Source: an uncultured Bacteroides sp. (GTDB taxonomy: Bacteria > Bacteroidota > Bacteroidia > Bacteroidales > Bacteroidaceae). From it: a stretch of DNA of 64,000 bases. The stretch spans positions 1 through 64,000 of the forward strand of contig CALUJC010000011.1 of assembly GCA_944320865.1 (NCBI GenBank), read 5' to 3'. The notes below the pieces were generated by a model. It saw only the letters and a list, made by a program, of their open reading frames with translations. It made no database searches and was not told the DNA's origin. The position numbers and the translations under genes are program-made. Shown here piece after piece: positions 36,272-45,972 of this stretch. Within the stretch, counting starts at the first letter, position 1. Each line of letters begins with the position of its first letter.

Positions 36272-37474
36272 ATGAAGAAACTATTTTTCCTTTCAGCTTT
36301 ATTGCTGATGTCTGTTGTGACCTTTGCACAGCAGGCTTTGTGGGGAGGCGCCCCCGTGGTATCCCCCGAAATCCATGACGACAACACAGTAACCTTCCGC
36401 CTGAAAGCCCCGAAGGCTATCAAGGTGCAAGTGACGGGCGACTTTCTGCCCGCTACCCCCATCCAGACTGAACGTGGCATTTGGGAAGGTCCCGGCATTG
36501 CCGACCTGAAAGAAGGTAAAGATGGTGTATGGGAATACACTACCCCCGAACCGCTGGCTCCCGAACTGTACATGTACTCGTTCATTGTGGACGGACTGAA
36601 GATTATGGACCCCAGCAACGTCTATATGATTCGCGATGTGGCCACGGTAACCAATGTATTCATCATTGGCGGCGGACGCGCTGACTTATATAAGGTAAAC
36701 GACGTTCCCCACGGCACCGTACGCCGCATGTGGTACGACTGCCCCACATTGGACATGGAACGCCGCATTACAGTCTATACCCCCGCAGGTTATGAGACGA
36801 GCGGCAAACGCTACCCCGTGTTCTACCTGCTGCATGGCGCAGGCGGTGACGAAGAGGCGTGGATAGCTTTGGGACGTACCTCACAAGTATTGGATAACCT
36901 TATCGCACAAGGCAAGGCTGAGCCGATGATTGTGGTAATGACCAATGGAAACGCTTGGCAGGAAGCTGCTGCAGGCGAATCGTCCAAAGGCTTTGTTGCA
37001 CCCAACATGCGTTCGCCCGAAGCAGCCAAGGCTCCCGAAGGCGGTTTTGAACTGTCATTCCCCGATGTAGTGAAGTTCGTCGAAAAGAACTTCCGGGTAA
37101 AGAAAGGAAAGAAATATCGTGCCATCGCAGGTTTGTCGATGGGCAGCTTCCATTCAGGCAACATCTCGCGCTACTATCCCGACATGTTTGGCTACGTAGG
37201 TTTGTTCTCAGGAGCTCCTTCTGCCAACCCGAAATCCACTTGTCCTGTTTATACCGATTTTGAAGGCAAGCTGGCCAAGCAGTTCGCCAATCCGCCCGCT
37301 TTGTATTACATTGCCTGTGGTAAAACAGACTTCGTATACGAGGGAGTGACCAACTACCGCAAGTTGCTTGACGAAAAAGGCTACAAATATGAATATTATG
37401 AAAGCGACGGTGGCCACATCTGGCGCAACTGGCGCATCTATCTGACGGAATTTGCACCGAAATTGTTCAAATAA
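36272..37474 (+). CDS. E-set/CBM48-like plus esterase D enzyme, feruloyl esterase-like (tandem copy 2)
   Basis: A 400-residue protein with the same layout as copy 1: signal peptide, N-terminal E-set/CBM48-like domain, and esterase D domain with Ser289 (GLSMGS), an Asp in CGKTDF and a His in DGGHIW. The first ~150 residues match copy 1 at all but one position, while the catalytic domain differs at many positions. That suggests a recent duplication or gene conversion limited to the N-terminal part, with different esterase specificity. Probably HTCS-controlled through its own repeats. Confidence 0.9.
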   Translation: MKKLFFLSALLLMSVVTFAQQALWGGAPVVSPEIHDDNTVTFRLKAPKAIKVQVTGDFLPATPIQTERGIWEGPGIADLKEGKDGVWEYTTPEPLAPELYMYSFIVDGLKIMDPSNVYMIRDVATVTNVFIIGGGRADLYKVNDVPHGTVRRMWYDCPTLDMERRITVYTPAGYETSGKRYPVFYLLHGAGGDEEAWIALGRTSQVLDNLIAQGKAEPMIVVMTNGNAWQEAAAGESSKGFVAPNMRSPEAAKAPEGGFELSFPDVVKFVEKNFRVKKGKKYRAIAGLSMGSFHSGNISRYYPDMFGYVGLFSGAPSANPKSTCPVYTDFEGKLAKQFANPPALYYIACGKTDFVYEGVTNYRKLLDEKGYKYEYYESDGGHIWRNWRIYLTEFAPKLFK

Positions 37475-37494
37475 TAACATCTATACATCAATGA

Positions 37495-37629
37495 CGGGTT
37501 GATAAGTTAGCAGGTTAAGACAAAGGGTTATATTATTGGTTAGGTGAAAAATGATGGACAAATCAAAGTAAAAGCAGGCGGCTTTTGCGGTTCTTCTCCC
37601 CTTTGTCAACTTGTTAACTTATCAGCCCG
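37495..37629. repeat. Imperfect inverted repeat between tandem esterases 2 and 3
   Basis: A 31-33 bp arm (37495-37526) pairs imperfectly with 37599-37629 (CCCTTTGTC...AACTTATCAGCCCG). Similar GTTAACTTGTC pieces occur near 36.1 kb. It probably ends or separates transcripts. No TTTGAAC-type repeats are seen before esterase 3, so it may depend on read-through. Confidence 0.5.
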
Positions 37630-37667
37630 CCTAATATGTTTATTACTCAACCAAATAACAAATTTAA

Positions 37668-38858
37668 ATGAAAAAACTTCTCTTTTTGTCAGCTATGCTG
37701 CTGATGTCGGCCGTTACCTTTGCGCAACAGGCCTTGTGGGGAGGTGCCCCTGTGGTATCGCCCGAAATTCATGAAGACAACACAGTAACTTTCCGTCTGA
37801 AAGACCCGAAGGCAATAAAAGTGCAAGTGACGGGCGATTTCCTTCCGACGCAGAAAATCAAGACCCCGTTCGGCGAATTTGACGGTCCCGGCGTGGCTGA
37901 CTTGAAAGAAGGCAAAGACGGTGTATGGGAATACACCACAGAGCCGCTGGCTCCTGAACTGTACAGCTACTCGTTCATTGTGGACGGACTGAAAATTATG
38001 GATCCCAGCAATGTTTACATGATTCGCGACGTGGCCAGCGTAACCAACGTGTTCATCATTGGCGGCGGACGAGCCGACTTGTACAAGGTGAACGACGTGC
38101 CCCATGGAACAGTATCGCGCATGTGGTACAACAGCCCCACGCTGGGCATGGAACGCCGCATCACGGTGTACACCCCCGCAGGCTATGAGACGAGCGGCAA
38201 ACGCTACCCTGTGTTCTACCTGTTGCATGGCATGGGCGGCGACGAAGAAGCCTGGATTGCACTGGGACGCACTTCTCAAATTTTGGACAACCTCATTGCA
38301 CAGGGCAAGGCCGAGCCAATGATTGTAGTAATGACCAACGGCAACGCTTCGCAGGAAGCTGCCCCGGGCGAAACACACTTCGGACTGACTCCTCCCAACA
38401 TGAACCTGCCCCAAACGATGGAAGGCACCTTTGAAACGGCTTTCCCCGACGTGGTGAAGTTCATCGACAAGACGTTCCGCACCAAGGCCAACAAGAAGAA
38501 CCGTGCCATTGCAGGTCTTTCGATGGGCGGATACCACTCCCTGCACATCTCCAAGCAATATCCGGACATGTTCAATTACGTAGGCCTGTTCTCGGCTGCC
38601 ATCATGCCCGACGCAAAAGTTAAATCGCCCATCTACGAAGACTTCGACAAAAAACTGGCTACCCAGTTTGCAAAGAAACCCGCCCTCTACTGGATTGGCA
38701 TAGGTAAGACCGACTTCCTGTATAAAGCCAACGAAGATTTCCGCAAGATGCTGGGCGAAAAAGGCTACAAATACACCTACTATGAAACAGGTGAAGGCCA
38801 TATTTGGAAGAATTGGCGCATTTATCTCACGGAATTTGCTCCATTGTTGTTTAAATAA
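37668..38858 (+). CDS. E-set/CBM48-like plus esterase D enzyme, feruloyl esterase-like (tandem copy 3)
   Basis: A 396-residue protein with the same two-domain layout as copies 1 and 2 and a signal peptide (cleavage near VTFAQ). The catalytic Ser is Ser285 (GLSMGGYH), the Asp is in GIGKTDF and the His in GEGHIW. It is the most diverged of the three, with a different loop after the first half of the E-set domain (QKIKTPFGEF). Three adjacent copies with different promoters suggest that they act on different ester linkages or at different stages. Confidence 0.9.
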   Translation: MKKLLFLSAMLLMSAVTFAQQALWGGAPVVSPEIHEDNTVTFRLKDPKAIKVQVTGDFLPTQKIKTPFGEFDGPGVADLKEGKDGVWEYTTEPLAPELYSYSFIVDGLKIMDPSNVYMIRDVASVTNVFIIGGGRADLYKVNDVPHGTVSRMWYNSPTLGMERRITVYTPAGYETSGKRYPVFYLLHGMGGDEEAWIALGRTSQILDNLIAQGKAEPMIVVMTNGNASQEAAPGETHFGLTPPNMNLPQTMEGTFETAFPDVVKFIDKTFRTKANKKNRAIAGLSMGGYHSLHISKQYPDMFNYVGLFSAAIMPDAKVKSPIYEDFDKKLATQFAKKPALYWIGIGKTDFLYKANEDFRKMLGEKGYKYTYYETGEGHIWKNWRIYLTEFAPLLFK

Positions 38859-38868
38859 TGTACCTTTG
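38835..38868 (+). promoter_or_regulatory. Candidate promoter of GH3 gene 1
   Basis: TACCTTTG (38861-38868) is a perfect -7 match. TTTG (38835-38838) lies 22 nt upstream, slightly longer than usual, and overlaps the end of the esterase gene. Confidence 0.5.
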
Positions 38869-38899
38869 CGGACAACACCTAAAAACATACTATAACCTT

Positions 38900-41227
38900 A
38901 TGAAGAAACAACTTTTTTCGGTGGCAGTAGCAGCTGCCGCATTATGCTCTTGCGGACCGAGCGCTCCGCAACTGGGCAAAGCGTCGCTCGACGAAGTAAT
39001 CGCCGCCATGACATTGGAAGAAAAGGCACACTTGATTGTTGGTACCGGTATGGCCGGTTTCTCGGGCGACAGTGCCGTAATCGGCGAAACCCGCAACATT
39101 GTGCCGGGTGCAGCCGGAACGACTTATCCCATCGAACGCCTGGGCATTCCGGCCGTGGTATTGGCCGACGGCCCTGCTGGATTGCGCATCAACCCCACCC
39201 GCGAAGGTGATGAAAACACATACTATTGCACGCACTTCCCTATCGGTACTCTCTTGGCCTCTACCTGGAACCAGGAACTGGTGGAAAGCGTAGGCAAATC
39301 CATCGGTAACGAAGTCCTGGAGTATGGTGCCGACGTACTTTTGGCTCCTGCACTCAACATCCACCGCAACCCGTTGTGCGGACGTAACTTCGAATACTAC
39401 TCTGAAGACCCCGTAGTAAGTGGTAAAATTGCCGCCGCATACGTGCGTGGCATACAAAGCAACGGCGTGGGTACCTCCATCAAGCACTTCGCTGTAAACA
39501 ACCAGGAAACCAACCGCACAGGCGTTGACGAACGCGTGTCGCAACGCGCCCTGCGCGAAATCTACCTGAAAGGTTTCGAAATTACCGTCAAAGAAAGCCA
39601 ACCTTGGACGGTGATGTCTTCTTATAACTACTTGAACGGCACGTATACCTCGGAAGACCCCGAATTGCTCACCACATTGCTGCGCGACGAGTGGGGCTTC
39701 AAAGGCATGGTGATGACCGACTGGTTTGGCGGCAAGGATGCCGTAGCCCAAATGAAGGCAGGCAACGACATGCTGCAACCGGGTACCGACAAGCAATATG
39801 AAGCCATCGTGAACGGCGTGAACGAAGGCAAGCTGGACGTAGCCGTACTCGACCGCAATGTAAAACGCATCCTTGAGATGATTCTGCAGACACCTAAGTT
39901 CAAAGGCTATGCCTACACCAACAAACCCGACCTGAAAGCCCATGCTGAAGTTACCCGCCAGTCGGCTACCGAGGGCATGGTATTGCTGAAGAACAACAAT
40001 AACACACTGCCGTTGGCACAAGGCACGAAGAACGTAGCCCTGTTCGGCTGCACCTCTTACGACTTCGTAGCAGGTGGCACAGGCTCTGGCAACGTGAACC
40101 ATGCATACGTGGTATCGCTGGTAGACGGCTTGAAAAACGCCGGCTACACGGTAGACGAAGGCCTGAAGAACACCTACGAAAACTACTTGAAGGCTGAAAA
40201 AGAACGCCTGGCCAAGGAAAAGACAAGCTGGTTCATGCCCGACCAACGTCCCGCAGAAATGGCACTTTCCGCACAAACCATCCAAGAGCAGGTGGCCAAG
40301 AGCGACGTAGCCCTGATTACCATCGGACGTACTTCCGGCGAATTCCTCGACCGCAAAGTGGAAGACTTCAACCTCTCCAAGGCCGAAAAGCAAATGTTGC
40401 AAGACGTTACCCGCGCCTTCCACGCTGCCGGCAAGAAGGTGGTAGTGGTAATGAACATCGGCGGCGTCATTGAAACCGCTTCCTGGAAAAATTTGCCCGA
40501 TGCCATCCTCTGCGCATGGCAGGCCGGACAAGAAGGCGGCAACAGCGTAGCCGACGTATTGGCAGGCAAAGCTTCTCCTTCGGGCAAGCTGACCATGACC
40601 TTCCCCATCAACTTCGAGGATGCCGCTTCATCGGCCAACTTCCCGATTGACCAGACGGCCAACATCGACATCACCAACAAGAACGTGGAAAAAGGCAACG
40701 TGAAGAACGTGGACTATACCAACTACGAAGAAGACATCTACGTGGGCTACCGCTACTTCGACAGCTTCGACCGCCAGGTATCCTACCCCTTCGGCTACGG
40801 CTTGAGCTACACCACCTTTGCTTACAGCAACCCCGCCATCAAGGCTGAAAACGGCGTTTACACCGTTACGGTAGACATCAAGAACACCGGCAAGATGGCA
40901 GGTAAGGAAGTAGTACAGCTTTATACCTCCGCTCCCAACGCAGCTGCCAACAACAAGCCCGACAAAGAGCTGAAGGCATTTGCCAAGACCAAGGAACTGC
41001 AACCGGGCGAAACTGCCACCGTCACGCTGACCGTAAAGGCCTCCGACCTGGCATCGTTCGACGAAGCAGCCTCCGCATGGGTGGTAGACGCAGGCCAGTA
41101 CAAGTTCCTGGTAGGCGCATCTTCGCGCGACATCAAGGCTGAACTGAAGGCCGATGTAGCCGCTTCGACCGAGAAGGTGAACAACATCCTCGCACCCGAA
41201 AGCGCCCTCACGCTGCTGAAACGCTAA
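38900..41227 (+). CDS. GH3 beta-glycosidase lipoprotein
   Basis: I place the start at the ATG at 38900 (775 residues), after the promoter, where a lipoprotein signal begins (ALCSC, Cys near residue 18). It is a GH3 enzyme: (beta/alpha) domain with NIHRNPLCGRNFEYYSEDP, KHFAVNNQE and nucleophile Asp274 in GMVMTDW. It continues with the alpha/beta sandwich domain and a C-terminal fibronectin-III-like domain. GH3 members are beta-glucosidases, beta-xylosidases or related exo-enzymes; the exact specificity cannot be read. It probably trims imported oligosaccharides in the periplasm. Confidence 0.93.
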   Translation: MKKQLFSVAVAAAALCSCGPSAPQLGKASLDEVIAAMTLEEKAHLIVGTGMAGFSGDSAVIGETRNIVPGAAGTTYPIERLGIPAVVLADGPAGLRINPTREGDENTYYCTHFPIGTLLASTWNQELVESVGKSIGNEVLEYGADVLLAPALNIHRNPLCGRNFEYYSEDPVVSGKIAAAYVRGIQSNGVGTSIKHFAVNNQETNRTGVDERVSQRALREIYLKGFEITVKESQPWTVMSSYNYLNGTYTSEDPELLTTLLRDEWGFKGMVMTDWFGGKDAVAQMKAGNDMLQPGTDKQYEAIVNGVNEGKLDVAVLDRNVKRILEMILQTPKFKGYAYTNKPDLKAHAEVTRQSATEGMVLLKNNNNTLPLAQGTKNVALFGCTSYDFVAGGTGSGNVNHAYVVSLVDGLKNAGYTVDEGLKNTYENYLKAEKERLAKEKTSWFMPDQRPAEMALSAQTIQEQVAKSDVALITIGRTSGEFLDRKVEDFNLSKAEKQMLQDVTRAFHAAGKKVVVVMNIGGVIETASWKNLPDAILCAWQAGQEGGNSVADVLAGKASPSGKLTMTFPINFEDAASSANFPIDQTANIDITNKNVEKGNVKNVDYTNYEEDIYVGYRYFDSFDRQVSYPFGYGLSYTTFAYSNPAIKAENGVYTVTVDIKNTGKMAGKEVVQLYTSAPNAAANNKPDKELKAFAKTKELQPGETATVTLTVKASDLASFDEAASAWVVDAGQYKFLVGASSRDIKAELKADVAASTEKVNNILAPESALTLLKR

Positions 41228-41248
41228 CAGCCCCCAGACTCTTTTCTA

Positions 41249-41356
41249 CAACACTACAATAGTGTTACTTCACTGCCGTGGTAGCGATACTACGCTACCA
41301 CGGTGGCGATACGCTACCCGGTCGGTGGTGATACTGCGCTACCAACCGGGTATTTT
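41249..41356 (+). terminator. Series of GGTAGC hairpins between the two GH3 genes
   Basis: AACACTA/TAGTGTT (about 41250-41266), CCGTGGTAGC (41276-41285) with GCTACCACGG (41294-41303), and TACCCGGT (41315-41322) with ACCGGGTA (41345-41352) followed by TTTTC. Same GGTAGC unit as at 11.86-11.94 kb. Confidence 0.6.
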
Positions 41357-41393
41357 CATACAACAACGGTAGCCGTTTTTTCAGAAAAAAAAC

Positions 41394-41401
41394 TATATTT
41401 G
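41394..41401 (+). promoter_or_regulatory. Candidate -7 element for GH3 gene 2
   Basis: TATATTTG matches TAnnTTTG and lies 37 nt before the ATG at 41438. No clear -33 seen. Confidence 0.5.
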
Positions 41402-41437
41402 CAACAGAAACCCATTATCAACTTTAAACAACCTACA

Positions 41438-43921
41438 ATGAAAAAATTCCTATTGACCTGTTTGGCAGCCGGCACGCTGGCAAGCGCCGCTGCGCAAACC
41501 GTTGCGCCCGCCATTCCGCGCGACGAAAAAATCGAACAGAATGTAGAAGCGTTACTCAAAAAGATGACGCTGGAAGAAAAAATCGGCCAGATGTGCGAAC
41601 TCACCATCGACGTCATTCAGAAACGCGTCAACCCCTTCGAAGGCATGGACCTGAAGAACCCCGACGTGAAAGCCTTGAAGAAAGTGCTGAAAAAATACAA
41701 GATTGACAAAGAGTTCGACCTCTCAGGCGGCTTCCCCTCGCAAGACGTCATGACGCAAATCTACCTGCGCATCCAAAGCATCGAGGCACAGAAAGGCTGG
41801 CAGATGGACGAAGCCAAGCTGGACAGCGTCATCAGCAAGTACAAGGTAGGCTCCATCCTGAACGTGCCCAACAGCGTGGCACAGACGCCGGAAAAGTGGC
41901 AGGAAATCATCACCCGCATCCAAGAGAAGTCGATGGAAGAACTTGGCATACCCTGCATCTACGGCGTAGACCAGATACACGGCACCACCTACACGCAGGG
42001 CGGAACCTTCTTCCCACAGGGCGTGAACATGGGCGCCACCTTCAACCGCGCGCTGACGCGTGAAGGAGCAGCCATCTCCGCTTACGAAACCCGTGCCGGA
42101 AGCATCCCCTGGACCTACGCCCCGGTAGTCGACCTGGGACGCGACCCGCGCTGGCCCCGCATGTGGGAAAACTACGGTGAAGACGCTTACCTCAACGCCG
42201 AGATGGGACGCGAGGCCGTCATCGGCTTCCAAGGCGAAGACCCCAACCACGTAGGCCCCTACAACGTGGCAGCCTGCATGAAGCACTTCATGGGCTACGG
42301 CGTACCCGTGTCGGGCAAAGACCGCACACCGTCGTCCATCACCGAGCAGGACATGCGCGAAAAGCACTTCGCACCCTATGTGGAAATGGTAAAAGCAGGC
42401 GCCTTGTCGCTCATGGTAAACTCTGCCATGAACAACGGACTGCCCTTCCACGCCAACCACGAGCTGCTGACCGAGTGGCTGAAAGAAGGCCTCAACTGGG
42501 ACGGTATGATTGTGACCGACTGGGCGGATATCGTCAACCTGTATAGCCGCGACCACATTGCCGGCAGCAAGAAAGAAGCCATCAAGCTGGCCATCAACGC
42601 CGGTATCGACATGAGCATGGACCCCTACAACTGGGACTTCTGCATCCTGCTGAAGGAACTGGTGGAAGAAGGCGAAGTGCCCATGAGCCGCATTGACGAC
42701 GCCGTGCGCCGCGTGCTGCGCCTGAAATACCGACTCGGCCTCTTCGAAAACCCCTACCAGAACGTGAAGGACTATCCCAAGTTCGGCAGCAAGGAATTTG
42801 CCGATGCCGCACTGCTGGCAGCCGAAGAATCCATCGTATTGCTGAAGAACACCGACGGCATCCTTCCCCTTGCCAAAGGCAAGAAGCTGTTGCTCACCGG
42901 CCCCAACGCCAACTCCATGCGCACGCTGAACGGCGGTTGGTCGTACTCCTGGCAAGGCGACAAGGCCGATGAATGCGCCAAAGACTACAACACCATCCTC
43001 GAATCGTTCACCAACAAGTTCGGCGCAGAGAATATCATCTACGAAGCCGGCGTCACCTACAAGCAAGGCGGACTGTGGTGGGAAGAAAACGCCCCCGAAA
43101 TCGAGAAAGCAGTAGCTGCCGCCGCTGGTGCCGACATCATCGTGGCCTGCATCGGCGAAAACTCTTATTGCGAGACTCCGGGCAACCTGACCAACCTCTT
43201 CCTCAGCGAAAACCAAGTCAACCTGGTGAAAGAACTGGCCAAGACGGGCAAGCCCATCATCCTCATCTTGAATGAAGGCCGTCCCCGCATCATTGCTGAA
43301 ATAGAACCCCTTGCCAAAGCTGTCATCGACGTGATGCTGCCCGGCAACTACGGCGGCGACGCACTGGCCAACCTCGTGGCTGGCGACACCAACTTCAGCG
43401 GCAAGATGCCCTTCACCTACCCGAAGGAAATCAACTCGCTCGTCACCTACGACTACAAGCCTTGCGAACACATCGGCAAACCCATGGAAGGCGCCTACAA
43501 CTACGACGCACAAGTGGCCGTGCAGTGGGCATTCGGCTACGGCATGAGCTACACCACCTACAAATACAGCAACCTGAAGGTGGACAAAGCCAACTTCACC
43601 GCCAACGACGTGCTGACCTTCACTGTAGACGTGACCAACACCGGCAAGATGGCAGGCAAGGAAAGCGTACTGCTCTTCAGCAGCGACCTCGTGGCCAGCC
43701 TGACGCCCGACAACCGTCGCCTGCGCGCCTTCGAGAAAGTAGAACTGCAACCCGGCGAGACCAAGACCGTGACGCTGAAACTGAAAGCCTCCGACCTCGC
43801 CTTCGTGGGCTACGACGGCAAGTGGATTCTGGAAAAAGGAGACTTCCGCATCCAGGCCGGCGACCAGACGGTGAACATCGCTTGCACCGACACGAAGAAG
43901 TGGGAAACGCCGAATAAGTGA
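41438..43921 (+). CDS. GH3 beta-glycosidase (second)
   Basis: The start at 41438 (827 residues) is chosen for its signal peptide (cleavage near ASAAAQ); the frame is open further upstream through the promoter. A GH3 enzyme with [45 protein letters not shown] and nucleophile Asp361 in GMIVTDWAD, then the sandwich domain and a C-terminal fibronectin-III-like domain. It differs clearly from GH3 copy 1 and resembles secreted beta-glucosidase/xylosidase-type GH3s of Bacteroides. It is the last enzyme gene of the PUL and is closed by a strong terminator. Confidence 0.94.
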   Translation: MKKFLLTCLAAGTLASAAAQTVAPAIPRDEKIEQNVEALLKKMTLEEKIGQMCELTIDVIQKRVNPFEGMDLKNPDVKALKKVLKKYKIDKEFDLSGGFPSQDVMTQIYLRIQSIEAQKGWQMDEAKLDSVISKYKVGSILNVPNSVAQTPEKWQEIITRIQEKSMEELGIPCIYGVDQIHGTTYTQGGTFFPQGVNMGATFNRALTREGAAISAYETRAGSIPWTYAPVVDLGRDPRWPRMWENYGEDAYLNAEMGREAVIGFQGEDPNHVGPYNVAACMKHFMGYGVPVSGKDRTPSSITEQDMREKHFAPYVEMVKAGALSLMVNSAMNNGLPFHANHELLTEWLKEGLNWDGMIVTDWADIVNLYSRDHIAGSKKEAIKLAINAGIDMSMDPYNWDFCILLKELVEEGEVPMSRIDDAVRRVLRLKYRLGLFENPYQNVKDYPKFGSKEFADAALLAAEESIVLLKNTDGILPLAKGKKLLLTGPNANSMRTLNGGWSYSWQGDKADECAKDYNTILESFTNKFGAENIIYEAGVTYKQGGLWWEENAPEIEKAVAAAAGADIIVACIGENSYCETPGNLTNLFLSENQVNLVKELAKTGKPIILILNEGRPRIIAEIEPLAKAVIDVMLPGNYGGDALANLVAGDTNFSGKMPFTYPKEINSLVTYDYKPCEHIGKPMEGAYNYDAQVAVQWAFGYGMSYTTYKYSNLKVDKANFTANDVLTFTVDVTNTGKMAGKESVLLFSSDLVASLTPDNRRLRAFEKVELQPGETKTVTLKLKASDLAFVGYDGKWILEKGDFRIQAGDQTVNIACTDTKKWETPNK

Positions 43922-43956
43922 TTCCCTCCCTGTTAAACTGTAAGATTTAACTACCG

Positions 43957-43996
43957 GTTCCGGATGACTGCCAACAGCCGTCCGGGACTTTTTTTT
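43957..43996 (+). terminator. Rho-independent terminator ending the PUL
   Basis: GTTCCGGATG (43957-43966) pairs with CGTCCGGGAC (43979-43988), two of the ten pairs being G-U, and eight T residues (43989-43996) follow. Confidence 0.8.
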
Positions 43997-44090
43997 CAAA
44001 TTATTCTCACCATTATTCATTTTTGTATTAAAGATGAAAAAGAGGGACTGTTTATAAAAAGCAATGGCATAAGAACCTTGCGGGAATACT

Positions 44091-44098
44091 TATCTTTG
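44091..44098 (+). promoter_or_regulatory. Candidate -7 element for the DUF6377-type regulator
   Basis: TATCTTTG is a perfect -7 match, 23 nt before the ATG. Confidence 0.5.
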
Positions 44099-44121
44099 CC
44101 CGCAAAACATGTTTTGGAGTC

Positions 44122-45777
44122 ATGAAAAGGATTTCGTCTATTTTATGCAGCCTGTTGATTAGCTTATGCCCGATGTTGACAAAAGCGTCGGAAATAGACT
44201 CCTTATTGAACCAACTGGATGTTGCCATTAAAGAACGTCCCTTTTACATCAAAAAGAAAAAGAATCAGCTTCGTGAATTGAAACTGCGCCTTTACCCCGA
44301 ATTGCCGGACGAAGAGCGTTTCAAGCAACTGGGCAGACTGTTCACCGGATACCGTTCGTTCAATGCCGACTCGTCTTTGGCCATCACGCAAGAACGCCTG
44401 CACTTGGCACATCGCTTGGGCAACCGCGATTTCTTAAGCGATGCCCGTATGAACCTGGCGGAAGTAATGGGCGTTGCCGGCATGTATAAAGAAGCGCTAG
44501 AGCAAATGGACACCATCCGGCTGGACACGCTGCCCTACGGGCAACGGCTGTACTACTTCCACATCTTACGTACTCTGTATGGTTGGATGGCCAACTATGC
44601 GGTGGTGCCCGAAGAAAAAAACCGCTACCGCAAGCAGGTAGACTGCTATACCGATTCGTTGTTGAAGTATCGTTCGGACCCGGAGGATTCCCTATCCTAC
44701 GTTCTTAACCTTGGCCAACACCATAACTTGTCCGGACGCTATGACGAAGCTATAAACTTGGTGAAACGTATCCTCAATTCCAGTAATATTCATTACGATG
44801 CCTTGGCTGCTTTCACCCTGGCCGAATCTTATCGTCTGAAAGGGGATGCCGAAAAAGAGAAAAAATACCTGACCCTGGCTGCTACAGCCGACATGCGTAC
44901 TCCGGTACTGGAATACGCCGCTCTGCCACGCTTGGCAGTATTACTGTTCCACGAAGGCGACGTAGAGCGCGCATACACCTACCTGAAGCTCTGCATGGAA
45001 GATGCCGTAGCCTGTAATGCACGCCTACGCATGCTCGAAATCCTAAAGATATTCCCCGTAGTAAACGATGTTTACCAGCTACAAATCCGGGAACGGCAAC
45101 AACAGATGACTTGGGCCTTGTTATCCATCAGCCTGTTGTCGGTTTTTCTGATACTGTCTATAGCCTATGTCCGCCGCCAAATGAAACGCGTGGTGCAAAC
45201 CCGCCACAAAGTAGTAGAGGCTAATGCCCGCCTGACAGAACTGAACGATGAACTACACCGCTCCAATGCCCGGCTCAAGGAGGCAGGTCTCAGCATCGCT
45301 GAAAACTCATACCTGAAGGAAGCATACATCGGTCACTATATGGACCAATGCAGCACTTACATTGAAAAGTTAGACAGTTACCGCCGCCATTTAAGCAAGT
45401 TGGCCATCACAGGAAAAGTACAAGAACTTTACAAAGAACTGAAATCGACCAAACAAATAGAGCAAGAATTAAAAAATTTCTATGCCAATTTTGATGACAC
45501 CTTCCTGCAATTATTCCCCACTTTTGTCGAAGACTTCAACGCATTGCTCCTTCCCGAAGGACGCATTATACTCAAGTCGGGCGAACGTATGAATACCGAA
45601 CTACGCATTTATGCCCTCATCCGACTGGGAATCACAGATAGTGTAAAAATAGCCAATTTCCTGCGCTATTCCGTCACCACCATCTATAACTACAGAACTC
45701 GCGTACGCAACAAAGCTGCCTGTAACCGTGACGAACTGGAAAGCCTCGTTGCACACATCGGGCAGCTGAAAATCTAA
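44122..45777 (+). CDS. DUF6377-type membrane-anchored regulator of a susCD pair
   Basis: A 551-residue protein. A signal-like N terminus is followed by an extracytoplasmic helical, TPR-like region (about residues 25-325), one transmembrane segment at about 330-350 (WALLSISLLSVFLILSIAYV), a coiled-coil region and a cytoplasmic C-terminal domain. That domain ends in a helix-turn-helix (LIRLGITDSVKIANFLRYSV, then TIYNYRTRVRNKA), as in SusR-like and DUF6377 regulators. It lies just upstream of the third susCD pair and probably controls it. The gene has its own promoter. Confidence 0.85.
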   Translation: MKRISSILCSLLISLCPMLTKASEIDSLLNQLDVAIKERPFYIKKKKNQLRELKLRLYPELPDEERFKQLGRLFTGYRSFNADSSLAITQERLHLAHRLGNRDFLSDARMNLAEVMGVAGMYKEALEQMDTIRLDTLPYGQRLYYFHILRTLYGWMANYAVVPEEKNRYRKQVDCYTDSLLKYRSDPEDSLSYVLNLGQHHNLSGRYDEAINLVKRILNSSNIHYDALAAFTLAESYRLKGDAEKEKKYLTLAATADMRTPVLEYAALPRLAVLLFHEGDVERAYTYLKLCMEDAVACNARLRMLEILKIFPVVNDVYQLQIRERQQQMTWALLSISLLSVFLILSIAYVRRQMKRVVQTRHKVVEANARLTELNDELHRSNARLKEAGLSIAENSYLKEAYIGHYMDQCSTYIEKLDSYRRHLSKLAITGKVQELYKELKSTKQIEQELKNFYANFDDTFLQLFPTFVEDFNALLLPEGRIILKSGERMNTELRIYALIRLGITDSVKIANFLRYSVTTIYNYRTRVRNKAACNRDELESLVAHIGQLKI

Positions 45778-45905
45778 ACAACGCACTTTGCTACTACTTT
45801 CCGACCCTTTAGAAAGAGATTCATTCCTTTGAATATCTACATTTTACGACATCCTACCCGCTACTTTTCCACTAACCTGGAACAGAGGCTTCCTGTTTCG
45901 ATAAT

Positions 45906-45913
45906 TACTTTTG
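45906..45913 (+). promoter_or_regulatory. Candidate -7 element for susC3
   Basis: TACTTTTG matches TAnnTTTG and lies 60 nt before the susC3 ATG. The TTTGAAC-type repeats of the other PUL are absent here, in line with a different regulator. Confidence 0.45.
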
Positions 45914-45972
45914 CGTAAGACTTCTTCACCCAAAAAGAAGAAGATCCATTTATTCATTAAACTTAAAATATC

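Noticed and set aside
41723..44020. Long minus-strand ORF opposite the second GH3 gene
   Set aside because: Shadow frame of a well-supported GH3; low-complexity His/Val-rich composition with no motif.
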